From: an uncultured Selenomonadales bacterium
GTDB lineage: Bacteria > Bacillota > Negativicutes > Selenomonadales > Selenomonadaceae
Direction of reading: 5' to 3'
Assembly (NCBI GenBank): GCA_937877565.1
Contig: CALFJB010000062.1
Span: forward strand, 1-64,000
Length of the DNA: 64,000 nt
Both the position numbers and the translations under genes were made by a program. The notes under the pieces are model-generated. The model did no database searches. It was given only the letters and a program-made list of their open reading frames with translations, and was not told where the DNA came from. Of the stretch, positions 1 to 7,934 are shown piece by piece. Within the stretch, counting starts at the first letter, position 1. Every line of letters starts with the position of its first letter.

Positions 1-5
1 TGCTA

Positions 6-45
6 GGCGTTTCTTTTCTTTTTTTCAAAAACGAAAAGAAATGCC
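6..45. repeat. Palindromic hairpin related to the TTTCTTTT element
   Basis: Bases 6-18 pair with bases 33-45 over 13 positions with one G-T wobble, around a T-rich loop. The TTTCTTTT/AAAAGAAA arms resemble the right-end palindrome of the dispersed element seen at 53687-53845 and 57897-58052, but the outer bases are GGCG instead of GTAC. It may be a divergent member or simply a hairpin beyond the end of the minus-strand gene that follows. Confidence 0.5.
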
Positions 46-91
46 GTTTTAAAAAAGTTAAAAATATTAACAACTCTAAAATAACAACGCA

Positions 92-120
92 ATAAAAAAA
101 ATAACGGGCAAAACGCCCGC
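92..120 (-). terminator. Rho-independent terminator of the small secreted protein gene
   Basis: Read on the minus strand, a CGGGC/GCCCG stem (105-109 with 115-119) with a five-base loop is followed by a run of T residues (complement of the A run at 92-98). It lies just downstream of the minus-strand gene ending at 139. Confidence 0.75.
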
Positions 121-138
121 GCCAAAATTAAAAAATTT

Positions 139-471
139 TTACCAATGATTGACGATATATTTATAAATATTCCACGCAACCGGCGATTGTTCGGGATTGG
201 CGAAACCTTCATATCCATCAGTATTTCTGTAGTAGGGGCTGCCGTTTCTTGTGAAAAAATAATAGTCAAGATATGAATAATCTGCGCGAACGCGGCAATT
301 AAAAGAATACGGGCGGACGCGCTTAATTACAATAGTTTCAGTCAAAAGATAAACGTTAGAGCCGTCTTTGTAGTTGCCAACGTAAACTTCTTCGGCGGCG
401 GCTTGAGTTGGCGTGGCTAAAAACATTACTGCCACTGCCAATACCAACATACAGGAAATTTTTTTAATCAT
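139..471 (-). CDS. Small secreted protein, unknown function
   Basis: A 110-residue protein with a clear Sec signal peptide: a KK pair near the start, a hydrophobic core LVLAVAVMFL, and a likely cleavage after TQAAA. The mature part of about 85 residues is rich in tyrosine and asparagine and has no recognised motif. The start is supported by a GAGGAGG ribosome site about 8 bases upstream. Signal peptide style and size match two other secreted proteins at 34628-35092 and 35109-35522 (MKKxLMLVLA), so it probably belongs to the same loose family of small exported proteins. A hairpin terminator follows. No function can be assigned. Confidence 0.75.
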   Translation of the reverse strand: MIKKISCMLVLAVAVMFLATPTQAAAEEVYVGNYKDGSNVYLLTETIVIKRVRPYSFNCRVRADYSYLDYYFFTRNGSPYYRNTDGYEGFANPEQSPVAWNIYKYIVNHW

Positions 472-556
472 TCTGAAAACCTCCTCAAATTTTTGTTAAT
501 CATACTACAACAAAATTAAAATTGCATAAAAATTTTACCGAAATATAGGTGATGTT

Positions 557-847
557 GTGGAAAAATTTAATCCAACTTACAATCTTGAAGAATTTAAAAA
601 CTCTGATTATCAAATTACCAATACTGCTCTTCGTACCGCGTTGGAATTGGAATTTGACGAAAATGACATTAGAAAAATAATTTCAACAATGAAACAAGAA
701 CATTTTTATAAGTCGATGACTTCATACGCCAATCATAAAATTTGGCAGGACGTTTACCACGTACCTTGCGGAAATTTAATTTTGTACGTAAAATTTACGC
801 AAAATGTAATTTCAGAATTTACTTTATTATCATTCAAAGAAAAATAG
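557..847 (+). CDS. mqsR: MqsR-family mRNA interferase toxin
   Basis: A 96-residue protein matching the MqsR toxin family (98 residues in E. coli), a RelE-fold ribonuclease that cuts mRNA at GC-rich triplets. Family-typical segments are visible: EHFYKSMTSYANH (about 48-60), IWQDVY (62-67) and the C-terminal LLSFKEK (90-96). Lys52, Gln64, Tyr77 and Lys96 fall where the active-site residues of MqsR lie. The start is GTG at 557 behind AGGTGA. The partner antitoxin follows 11 bases after the stop, in the toxin-first order typical of mqsRA. The toxin looks intact. Target choice in this host is not known. Confidence 0.9.
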   Translation: MEKFNPTYNLEEFKNSDYQITNTALRTALELEFDENDIRKIISTMKQEHFYKSMTSYANHKIWQDVYHVPCGNLILYVKFTQNVISEFTLLSFKEK

Positions 848-858
848 GAGTGATTGAA

Positions 859-1098
859 ATGGAAAAAATTCATCCTGAAACGGGCGAAATTTTACACCGT
901 GACATTAGACCTTTTGAATTTAAATTTAGAGGTGAAAAAATTATTGTTGATATGCCCGGCTGGTATCCTAAAAACAATGACGACGGAATTTTTACTCAAG
1001 AAGATATGAAAATTGCCGGTGAGGTTCTTAGAAAATTAAAGGCGCGTTACGAAGAAAAAATTTCTAAAAATCTTTCAGCCAACATTGCCTTTGCATAA
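859..1098 (+). CDS. Shortened MqsA/YgiT-type antitoxin
   Basis: A 79-residue protein, started at the ATG at 859 behind AGGAG (which overlaps the toxin stop codon). The segment RPFEFKFRGEKIIVDMPGWY (17-36) and the following GIFTQEDM...LKAR are typical of MqsA/YgiT antitoxins that partner MqsR. Classical MqsA has an N-terminal CxxC zinc site and a C-terminal helix-turn-helix of the XRE type. Here the protein has no cysteine, and it ends after about 79 residues with no room for a DNA-binding domain. It could therefore neutralise the toxin by protein contact alone and not autorepress the operon. The family call is fairly safe; loss of autoregulation is inference. Confidence 0.82.
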   Translation: MEKIHPETGEILHRDIRPFEFKFRGEKIIVDMPGWYPKNNDDGIFTQEDMKIAGEVLRKLKARYEEKISKNLSANIAFA

Positions 1099-1100
1099 TT

Positions 1101-2165
1101 ATGAAAAAAATTTTAATCAGCCGCAGGAAAGGCGAAACGCAAGCAGTTATTTTGAACGACGGCGAATTTGAAAGTTATTTTATTGAACGAGATAACGAGC
1201 CGCCAAAATTTGTTGGGAGTATTTTTTTAGCGCAGGTAGAAAAAATTTTGCAAGGTATGCAAGCGGCGTTTGTAGATATTGGGCGTGATAAAAATGTTTT
1301 TCTGCAGTTTCAAAATAAAAATCTGCGCGAAGGCGAAAAAATTTTAGTAAAGATTGAAAAAGATGCTGAACATTACAAAGCGGCGCGTGCAACGTTAGAA
1401 ATTTCTTTGCCGTCACGAAAAATCATTTTACTTCCAACTACAAATAAAATTCATGTCTCTAAAAAAATTTCCGCCATTGAAAAAACGCGGCTTAAAAATT
1501 TGGTAAAAAATATTTTGCCTGAAAATTGCGGCGCAATAATTCGCACGGCGGCGGAAAATTCAACTGCTGACGAATTGGCGGCAGAAATTGAAAAGCTTTT
1601 AAAACTTTGGCAAGAAATTTCCCAAATTGCCGAAAAAAAGAAAAAGCCGTCTCTAATTTACGGTGAAGATTTAATTACAAAAATTATTCGTGAAGATTTT
1701 TTTGAGCTTGAAACTTTTGTAACGGACAACTTGAAAATTTTTAGGCGCGTTGAAAATTTAATCCCGGATGAAAAACTTTTGCACTACGACGGCGAAGACC
1801 TTTTCAAAATGTTTGGCGTCGATACAGAAATTAAAAATCTTCAACTTAAAGAATTGCCGCTAAATTCCGGCGGCTTTATCGTCATTGAAAAAACCGAAGC
1901 TTTAACGGTGATTGACGTGAATACCGGCGGCTGTGACGAAATTTATCAAACGAACATTGAGGCGGCTGAAGTTGCAATGAAACAAATTCGCCTGCGAAAT
2001 ATCGGCGGGATTATTATTGTTGACTTTATAAATTTGAAAACTGACACTGACAAAAAAAATCTGCTTGAGTACCTTGAAAAACTCGCGCAGATTGACAGGG
2101 GCAAAACTTTTATTGTTGATATGACGCCGCTGGGACTTGTAGAAATTACGCGGCAATCTTATTAA
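1101..2165 (+). CDS. rng: RNase E/G family endoribonuclease, short form
   Basis: A 354-residue RNase G-like enzyme for single-strand RNA cleavage in RNA turnover and processing. An S1-like region with the interrupted motif VGSIFLAQVEKILQGMQAAF (38-57) is followed by the catalytic core, where Asp272 (VIDVNTG) and Asp308 (IIVDFINL) match the two metal-binding aspartates of RNase E. The protein stops at GLVEITRQSY, where E. coli RNase G (489 residues) continues into the CPxCxG zinc link and the small domain. Dimer-of-dimer assembly through zinc is therefore not expected. It starts two bases after the antitoxin stop and has no Shine-Dalgarno site, which suggests translational coupling to the toxin-antitoxin pair. 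Its stop overlaps the convergent gene by four bases. Confidence 0.88.
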   Translation: MKKILISRRKGETQAVILNDGEFESYFIERDNEPPKFVGSIFLAQVEKILQGMQAAFVDIGRDKNVFLQFQNKNLREGEKILVKIEKDAEHYKAARATLEISLPSRKIILLPTTNKIHVSKKISAIEKTRLKNLVKNILPENCGAIIRTAAENSTADELAAEIEKLLKLWQEISQIAEKKKKPSLIYGEDLITKIIREDFFELETFVTDNLKIFRRVENLIPDEKLLHYDGEDLFKMFGVDTEIKNLQLKELPLNSGGFIVIEKTEALTVIDVNTGGCDEIYQTNIEAAEVAMKQIRLRNIGGIIIVDFINLKTDTDKKNLLEYLEKLAQIDRGKTFIVDMTPLGLVEITRQSY

Positions 2166-2935
2166 TCTGTAAATAAAAACATAATCGCGCCAAAAAATAT
2201 TACAATGCTGAAAGTGTGGATCGCGTTTTGAACGGCGGCGGCGTGTTTGCCGAATACGGAAGCGATAGAGTAGCTCAAGAAATGTGCAAACATCGATAAC
2301 GCCAAGAAAAATAACGGCTTGTCCAAATTTGCGAAAGCATACACCAACATTACAACTGACATAATGCCGCCGAATTTTTCGGGACGTGACATTTTGTGTG
2401 GCATTTCAATTTGCGGCTCGGGTTCAAATTTAGGCGGCGGAGCTTTTTCTTCGAATTTTCCCTCTTCCCAACGTTGCATACCTTTGCTGCGGAAAATCGA
2501 TTTACGCGGCTTTTCGATTTTCGGCGATTTTTTTTCCGGCGTCTTTACGTCTAAGAAAGTATTGTTCGCCTCTTTTAAAATTCGCTCCTCAAGTTTTTTG
2601 TCAACTTTCACTTCGACAATTTCAATTTTTGGCGTTTCCTCAACGGCGGCTGCAACCTTTTCAATTTCTACAACTTTTTTGACAGGCTCAACCGGTTCAT
2701 TTTTTTCAATCGAAATTTTTTCAACTTCAACTTTTTCAACTGCAGATTTTTCAATTTCAACTTTTTCCAATGAAACGGCGGCAACTTCAACCGTTGCATT
2801 TTCAACTGTTTCCGTTTTCTTGTCTTCAGTTTCCTTTTGAGTTCGTTCAATAATTTTTCGCTCCGCCATTTCGACGTTTAAGGCGTCGGTAAATTCATTG
2901 CGTAGCGGCGATTTTTTTTTGCGTTTTCTGCTCAT
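2162..2935 (-). CDS. Membrane-anchored protein with VEK/EIEK repeats
   Basis: A 257-residue protein of unknown function. The N-terminus is strongly basic (RKRKKK). It is followed by about 110 residues of low-complexity charged repeats built on VEKxEIEK and KIEIVE units, a proline-rich stretch (KAPPPKFEPEPQ), and a C-terminal 70 residues with two or three hydrophobic segments (about 190-222 and 236-255). The layout suggests an extended cytoplasmic arm anchored by its C-terminus. Its ATG overlaps the stop of the upstream amidase gene by four bases, so the two are probably co-translated. The plus strand opposite the repeats carries a long open frame, which is only a shadow of the repeats. Confidence 0.7.
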   Translation of the reverse strand: MSRKRKKKSPLRNEFTDALNVEMAERKIIERTQKETEDKKTETVENATVEVAAVSLEKVEIEKSAVEKVEVEKISIEKNEPVEPVKKVVEIEKVAAAVEETPKIEIVEVKVDKKLEERILKEANNTFLDVKTPEKKSPKIEKPRKSIFRSKGMQRWEEGKFEEKAPPPKFEPEPQIEMPHKMSRPEKFGGIMSVVMLVYAFANLDKPLFFLALSMFAHFLSYSIASVFGKHAAAVQNAIHTFSIVIFFGAIMFLFTD

Positions 2936-3600
2936 AAGACCTCTTTAATATTTTTAATAAGTTGCGGCAGGTACGGATAAAATTTTTCACCGGGACAACT
3001 TGTATCATTTAAATCACGATGCCCAAAAATTGTATAATCAGTCGGCTCAATATCGTACATATCACAAAGTGCGGCGGTAAGTTGTTCAACTGCCAACGCC
3101 TGTTCAATCGGCGGGTAATCCAAATTATAATTGCCCGTCATACAAATTCCAACAGTGTACTGATTGTTTTGATAAGCGTGCGCACCTTGATATTTCAACG
3201 GGCGACCTTCCTCAATCGTGCCGTCCTTATGTATGATAAAATGATAACCAATACCCGCCCAGCCGTTGCCTAAGTGCATATCGTGAATCGCCGGAACGTC
3301 AATATCCATATCCCGCGTCAAGCCCGCGTGATGAATGATAATCGCGCCCGTACCTTCGCGCACTTCCATATCTTCCGTAAATTGCAAATCGTATGTGCCA
3401 ATTTCCAATTCGTCCAAAGTTTTTAAATCAATAAGCGGCGGCATTTCAAATTCCGGCTTTATAATTTCCGGCTCAACGTTTTTATTTTTTTTCTTTTTTT
3501 TATCTTTACGAGCGGCTTCAGCAAAATCTGGGAACATTCCCAAAGTTGCAGTTGCCGCCAAAATTTTTGTTGTCATTGTTATAAAATTTCTCCTGTTCAA
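2932..3600 (-). CDS. Tat-exported N-acetylmuramoyl-L-alanine amidase
   Basis: A 222-residue amidase_2/PGRP-type zinc amidase that cleaves the bond between muramic acid and L-alanine in peptidoglycan. The start used is TTG at 3600, because a good minus-strand promoter (3623-3651) covers the upstream extension. This places NRRNFIT at residues 2-8, a plausible twin-arginine motif, followed by a hydrophobic segment ending PDFAEA. Zinc-ligand candidates are the His in IIIHHAG, the His in IFGHRDLN and the Cys in TSCPG, in the family order. A lysine-rich linker follows the signal. The gene overlaps the next minus-strand gene by four bases. Confidence 0.85.
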   Translation of the reverse strand: MNRRNFITMTTKILAATATLGMFPDFAEAARKDKKKKKNKNVEPEIIKPEFEMPPLIDLKTLDELEIGTYDLQFTEDMEVREGTGAIIIHHAGLTRDMDIDVPAIHDMHLGNGWAGIGYHFIIHKDGTIEEGRPLKYQGAHAYQNNQYTVGICMTGNYNLDYPPIEQALAVEQLTAALCDMYDIEPTDYTIFGHRDLNDTSCPGEKFYPYLPQLIKNIKEVL

Positions 3601-3622
3601 GTGTATCACCAACCTTTTCAGA

Positions 3623-3651
3623 ATTATATCAGAATTAAAAACTGAATACAA
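3623..3651 (-). promoter_or_regulatory. Promoter of the amidase operon
   Basis: On the minus strand there is a -35 TTGTAT (3651-3646) and a perfect -10 TATAAT (3628-3623) with a 17-base spacer. Transcription would begin near 3616, leaving AAGG/GGTG ahead of the TTG start at 3600. This site decides against the longer reading that starts at 3651. Confidence 0.7.
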
Positions 3652-3680
3652 TCGACTAAATAAAAAAACAATGATATAAT
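3652..3680 (+). promoter_or_regulatory. Promoter of the SbmA-like transporter genes
   Basis: A -35 TCGACT (3652-3657), a 17-base spacer, and an extended -10 TGATATAAT with TATAAT at 3675-3680. A GGGAGG ribosome site follows at once. The element is back to back with the divergent amidase promoter, the two -35 boxes being adjacent, so one bound regulator could affect both genes. Confidence 0.7.
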
Positions 3681-3701
3681 CCCGCGCGGGAGGTTTTAAT
3701 T

Positions 3702-5399
3702 TTGGAAAAGCGCAATTTATTTAAAGGTTTTTGGATTCTTTTTAAAGGCTACTGGACTTCTGAAGAAAAATGGAAGGCGATAGGACTTTTAGCCGTCGTC
3801 ATTGGTTTAAATTTGGCGATGGTCTGGTTTTTGGTACAGATTAACGAATGGTACAACGAATTTTATAACGCCCTGCAAGAATATAAATCTGAATCATTTT
3901 GGGACTTGGTTGGGCAATTTACGTTTTTAGCATTTTGTTACATAATTATTGCGGTTTACGCGGTATATTTGCGGCAGTTGTTGCAAATTCGTTGGCGCAC
4001 GTGGATGACTAAAAATTATTTGGAATCGTGGATGAAAGGGCAAACTTATTACCATTTGGAAAGCTCAACAGACAACCCCGATCAACGTATTTCTGAAGAT
4101 ATAAATTCTTTTGTCGGTACAACTTTGCAATTAATTATAGGATTTTTGCGCCAACTTACAACTTTAGCGGCGTTTAGTTTTGTACTTTGGGAACTTTCCG
4201 GCGATTTTACTTTCAATTTCGGCGGCAGTGAAATTACAATTCCCGGTTATATGTTTTGGTTTTCGGTAATTTATTCCGGCGTCGGTACTTTGTTGGTTCA
4301 TCAAGTCGGTAAAAAATTAATCAGCTTAGAATTTGATCAACAGAAATTTGAGGCAGATTTTCGTTTCAGTATGATGCGCGTTAGAGAAAATGCTGAAAGT
4401 ATTGCATTTTATCGCGGCGAAAATTCAGAAATGGAAGGATTTACCGCACGTTTCAAAAATGTTATAGAAAATTTCCGCCGCCTTATGACGAAGACGAAAC
4501 ATTTAAATTTTTATTCCAACGGCTACGGACAACTTGCAATAATTGTACCGCTGATACTTGCCGCGCCGCGTTTTTTCAGTAAAGAAATTCAACTTGGCGG
4601 CTTAATGCAGACAATTTCGGCGTTTGGAAGAGTGCAGGACGCTTTAAGCTTTTTCGTCGATTCATACGGCACTTTGGCAAGTTTGGGCGCGGTTATAAAT
4701 CGTCTTGCCGGTTTTACTGAACACGTTGAAGAAGTTCAAAAAATTCATACCAAAGTTGAAAAATCGACGGCGGCAGAATTGACAATTTCAGATTTAAATA
4801 TTTCACTTCCGACGGGCAAACAACTTTTACAAAAACTTTCACTGCAACTTGAAAATTCAAAGTCATTATTGGTAACGGGAGCGTCAGGTTGCGGGAAATC
4901 TACACTGCTTAGAACATTGGCAGGAATTTGGGCTTATGCTGAAGGAAAAATTTCCTTGCCGCAAAATTCAAAAGTAATGTTCCTGCCGCAAAAACCGTAT
5001 TTGCCATTGGGAACATTGCGGCGGGCGTTGGTTTATCCATTGGCGGAAAAAGACGCGCCGTCAGATGAAAAACTTATCGAAATTTTAAAAGCTGTAGAAT
5101 TGCCAAACTTAGTTGACAAATTGGACGTGGCGGACGACTGGACGAGAATTTTAAGCGGTGGCGAACAACAACGCCTAGCATTTGCGCGGGTATTGTTGAC
5201 TGCGCCGAATTACATTTTCTTAGACGAGGCAACCAGCGCACTTGACGAGCCCAGAGAAATTGAAATGTACAAACTTTTGAAAGAAAAACTTCCCGCCGTA
5301 ACAATTATAAGCGTTGGGCATCGTTCAACATTGTTTGAAGTGCATGACACTGAATTGAAACTTGACGGCAACGGCTTTTGGACGACGAAGTTAATTTAA
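3702..5399 (+). CDS. SbmA/BacA-like ABC transporter, ATPase fused to membrane domain (copy 1)
   Basis: A 565-residue half-transporter of the ABC_membrane_2 (SbmA/BacA/YddA) type. The N-terminal half has about six hydrophobic segments and family-typical stretches RWRTWMTKNYLESW and NPDQRISEDI. The C-terminal half is an ATPase with Walker A GASGCGKST (about 393-401), signature LSGGEQQR (about 484-491), Walker B YIFLDEATSALDE and a switch histidine in SVGHRS. Relatives move peptides, cobalamin or antimicrobial compounds across the inner membrane. The substrate here is unknown. The start is TTG at 3702 behind GGGAGG. A close paralog follows after a terminator and fresh -10 box, so the pair may form a heterodimer or two separate transporters. 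Confidence 0.88.
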   Translation: MEKRNLFKGFWILFKGYWTSEEKWKAIGLLAVVIGLNLAMVWFLVQINEWYNEFYNALQEYKSESFWDLVGQFTFLAFCYIIIAVYAVYLRQLLQIRWRTWMTKNYLESWMKGQTYYHLESSTDNPDQRISEDINSFVGTTLQLIIGFLRQLTTLAAFSFVLWELSGDFTFNFGGSEITIPGYMFWFSVIYSGVGTLLVHQVGKKLISLEFDQQKFEADFRFSMMRVRENAESIAFYRGENSEMEGFTARFKNVIENFRRLMTKTKHLNFYSNGYGQLAIIVPLILAAPRFFSKEIQLGGLMQTISAFGRVQDALSFFVDSYGTLASLGAVINRLAGFTEHVEEVQKIHTKVEKSTAAELTISDLNISLPTGKQLLQKLSLQLENSKSLLVTGASGCGKSTLLRTLAGIWAYAEGKISLPQNSKVMFLPQKPYLPLGTLRRALVYPLAEKDAPSDEKLIEILKAVELPNLVDKLDVADDWTRILSGGEQQRLAFARVLLTAPNYIFLDEATSALDEPREIEMYKLLKEKLPAVTIISVGHRSTLFEVHDTELKLDGNGFWTTKLI

Positions 5400-5432
5400 T
5401 GTAAAGACAGCTAAATTTTAAATAAAAAATTT

Positions 5433-5455
5433 TCGGCGTAAAGCCGATTTTTTTT
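5433..5455 (+). terminator. Terminator between the two SbmA-like genes
   Basis: Stem TCGGC/GCCGA (5433-5437 with 5443-5447), five-base loop and eight T residues. A TATAAT box at 5458-5463 follows directly, so the second transporter can be transcribed on its own. Confidence 0.8.
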
Positions 5456-5491
5456 GTTATAATGTAAAAAAATTTTGAGGAGGTATTTTCT

Positions 5492-7189
5492 TTGAACATC
5501 AGAGAATTGATTCACGGCTTTTGGATAATCCTAAAAGGTTATTGGACTTCAGAGGAAAAATGGAAAGCATTTGGACTTTTTGCAGTAATTCTCGCCCTAT
5601 CTTTTGGGCTTGTCGAATGTAATAGTATGATTGCCGAATGGAATAACGAATTTATGACTGCGCTGACAAATTACGACGAAGAATTATTTTTGCCGTTAAT
5701 CGGACAATTTATGATTATTGTCGTAATTTTTTTATTTGTCTTCGTTTACAGCGTTTATTTGAAACAACTTTTGCAAATTCGTTGGCGCACGTGGATGACG
5801 CAAAAATTTTTAAATTTATGGATGAAAAATCAAAATTATTACAAATTGCAAAATAAAGCTGATAACCCTGACCAGCGTATTTCTGAAGATATTAACCAAT
5901 TTATAGAATTAACTTTGGATCTTAGTATTGGATTTTTTCAAAATTTGGCAACTTTAGTTATTTTTAGCGTTATGTTGTGGAATTTATCCGGAAGTTATGA
6001 ATTTGAAATTTTTGATTCAAAAGTTGTAATTCCCGGCTATATGTTTTGGGTTGTGTTGATTTATTCTGTTATAGGCACTTTTTTAACTCATACTGTTGGA
6101 AAAAAGATAATTCCCTTGACTTTTGATCAACAACACTTTGAGGCGGATTTTCGTTTCAGTATGATGCGCGTTAGAGAAAACGCTGAAAGTATTGCATTTT
6201 ATCGCGGCGAAAAGTCTGAAATGGAAAATTTTTCGTTTAAATTTTATGATGTAGTAGCAAATTTCCGAGCAATTATGACGAAACTCAAACATTTAAATGG
6301 ATTTACGAATGTTTATAATAACGCCACAATATTTGCGCCGTTTATAATAGCGGCTCCACAATATTTCAGCAAAAAAATAACATTCGGCGATTTATCGCAA
6401 ATTTCAATGGCGTTTAGTCAAGTTCAAGGTGCGTTGAGCTTTTTTGTAAATTCATATTCAAGTATAGCAAGTTTAATGGCGGTAGTGCAACGTTTATCTG
6501 GATTTGCGAAAAGTTTGGAAGAAGTAGAAAAAATTGAAAGCAAAGTTGAAGTTGGAGCGGCGGATAATTTTGAAATTGAAAATTTAAATATATCTTTGCC
6601 GTCAGGACGAGAAATTTTAAATAATTTGTCGATAAATTTCAAAGATAAAAAATCCATTTTGATAACGGGATCTTCCGGCTGTGGTAAATCAACATTATTG
6701 CGAACGCTAGCCGGAATTTGGGCTTATGCACGCGGAAAAATATTTTTACCGACGGAAGCAAAACTAATGTTTTTGCCGCAAAAACCGTATTTACCACTTG
6801 GAAATTTAAAACGAATTTTAGCGTATCCAATGCCGGAAGAAGACGCGCCGTCGAACGAAGAAATATTTCAAGCGTTAAAAATGGTAGGATTAGAAAATTT
6901 AGCTGACAAATTGTACATTGAAGACGATTGGAGCAGAATTTTATCAGGCGGCGAACAACAAAGATTAGCGTTTGCGCGAGTAATTTTGCAAAAACCGGAT
7001 TATATTTTCCTTGATGAATCGACAAGCGCACTTGATGAGCCCAGAGAAATTGAAATGTACAAACTTTTACAAAAAATTTTACCGAATGCAAAAATAATCA
7101 GCGTCGGACACAGATCAACTTTGTATGAAGTGCATGATACAGAATTGAAACTTGAAGGCGCGGGAAATTGGAATGTTAGAGAAATTTAA
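5492..7189 (+). CDS. SbmA/BacA-like ABC transporter, ATPase fused to membrane domain (copy 2)
   Basis: A 565-residue paralog of the preceding gene, identical in length and layout. The membrane half carries RWRTWMTQKFLNLW and NPDQRISEDI. The ATPase half carries GSSGCGKST (about 393-401), LSGGEQQR, YIFLDESTSALDE and SVGHRS. The conserved block FRFSMMRVRENAESIAFYRG is shared by both copies at the protein level and nearly so in DNA, whereas the N-terminal membrane segments differ more. This suggests an old tandem duplication with divergent substrate-facing parts. The start is TTG at 5492 behind GAGGAGG. Its last bases are followed within 35 bases by a pseudouridine synthase gene. Confidence 0.88.
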   Translation: MNIRELIHGFWIILKGYWTSEEKWKAFGLFAVILALSFGLVECNSMIAEWNNEFMTALTNYDEELFLPLIGQFMIIVVIFLFVFVYSVYLKQLLQIRWRTWMTQKFLNLWMKNQNYYKLQNKADNPDQRISEDINQFIELTLDLSIGFFQNLATLVIFSVMLWNLSGSYEFEIFDSKVVIPGYMFWVVLIYSVIGTFLTHTVGKKIIPLTFDQQHFEADFRFSMMRVRENAESIAFYRGEKSEMENFSFKFYDVVANFRAIMTKLKHLNGFTNVYNNATIFAPFIIAAPQYFSKKITFGDLSQISMAFSQVQGALSFFVNSYSSIASLMAVVQRLSGFAKSLEEVEKIESKVEVGAADNFEIENLNISLPSGREILNNLSINFKDKKSILITGSSGCGKSTLLRTLAGIWAYARGKIFLPTEAKLMFLPQKPYLPLGNLKRILAYPMPEEDAPSNEEIFQALKMVGLENLADKLYIEDDWSRILSGGEQQRLAFARVILQKPDYIFLDESTSALDEPREIEMYKLLQKILPNAKIISVGHRSTLYEVHDTELKLEGAGNWNVREI

Positions 7190-7220
7190 ACTGTCAAAAA
7201 AATTTTGGAGGATAAAAATT

Positions 7221-7934
7221 TTGAGTTTGGAACGTTTACAAAAAATAATCGCTCGCGCAGGTGTAACTTCCCGCCGCAACGCCGAAAAATTAATTTTTGA
7301 AGGCAAAGTTACGGTTGATGGCAAAATTGTTACAGAATTGGGAGCGAAGGCTGACGCTACAAAAAATAAAATCTGCGTTGACGGCAAAATTTTAAAATTC
7401 GACGCAGAAAAAATTTATATTTTGCTTAACAAGCCGCGCGGTTACGTTTGCACGGCGAAAGATGAACGCGGGCGCAAAACTGTTTTGGATTTGATAGATA
7501 TTCCTGAAAGAGTTTTTCCCGTTGGCAGGCTTGATTTAAATTCTGAAGGACTTTTACTGCTGACGAATGACGGCGAATTGATGAACGCGCTGATTCATCC
7601 AAAATTTAAAATTGATAAAATGTACCGCGCCAAAATTTCCGGCGAGGTTACCGAAGAAAAACTTGATAAACTTCGCGCAGGAATTGAGCTTGACGACGGT
7701 TTAACTGCGCCCGCAGAAATTTTTTTGCTTGATGAAAATTTTGTAGAAATTACAATTCACGAAGGGCGCAACAGACAAATTCGCCGAATGTTCGCCGCCA
7801 TTGGTTGTGACGTTAAACGGCTGAAAAGAATCAAATTTGCAGGTTTAACTTTGGAAGGTGTGGCAGTTGGAAAATTCCGCCGCCTTAATTCAACTGAAAT
7901 TAAAAATCTTAAAAAATTAGCAAATCGAAATTAA
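7221..7934 (+). CDS. RsuA/RluB-family pseudouridine synthase
   Basis: A 237-residue rRNA pseudouridine synthase. An N-terminal S4 RNA-binding domain (about 1-60, with ARAGVTSRRNAEKLI) precedes the catalytic domain with NKPRGYVCT, the catalytic Asp105 in VGRLDLNSEGLLLLTNDG, and HEGRNRQIRRM near the end. Family members modify 16S (RsuA) or 23S rRNA (RluB/RluE/RluF). The exact target cannot be told from sequence. The start is TTG at 7221 behind GGAGG (7207-7211); a longer reading into the transporter gene adds no conserved sequence. The stop overlaps the convergent glycerate kinase gene by 18 bases. Confidence 0.9.
   Translation: MSLERLQKIIARAGVTSRRNAEKLIFEGKVTVDGKIVTELGAKADATKNKICVDGKILKFDAEKIYILLNKPRGYVCTAKDERGRKTVLDLIDIPERVFPVGRLDLNSEGLLLLTNDGELMNALIHPKFKIDKMYRAKISGEVTEEKLDKLRAGIELDDGLTAPAEIFLLDENFVEITIHEGRNRQIRRMFAAIGCDVKRLKRIKFAGLTLEGVAVGKFRRLNSTEIKNLKKLANRN

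Noticed and set aside
2319..2840. Long plus-strand open frame (173 codons) opposite the VEK-repeat protein
   Set aside because: It is the complement of low-complexity repeats, has no ribosome site and gives a serine/threonine/phenylalanine-rich product with no fold. The minus-strand gene explains it.
3601..3651. Upstream TTG start for the amidase gene at 3651
   Set aside because: The -35 and -10 boxes of its own promoter lie within 3623-3651, so this stretch would not be transcribed.
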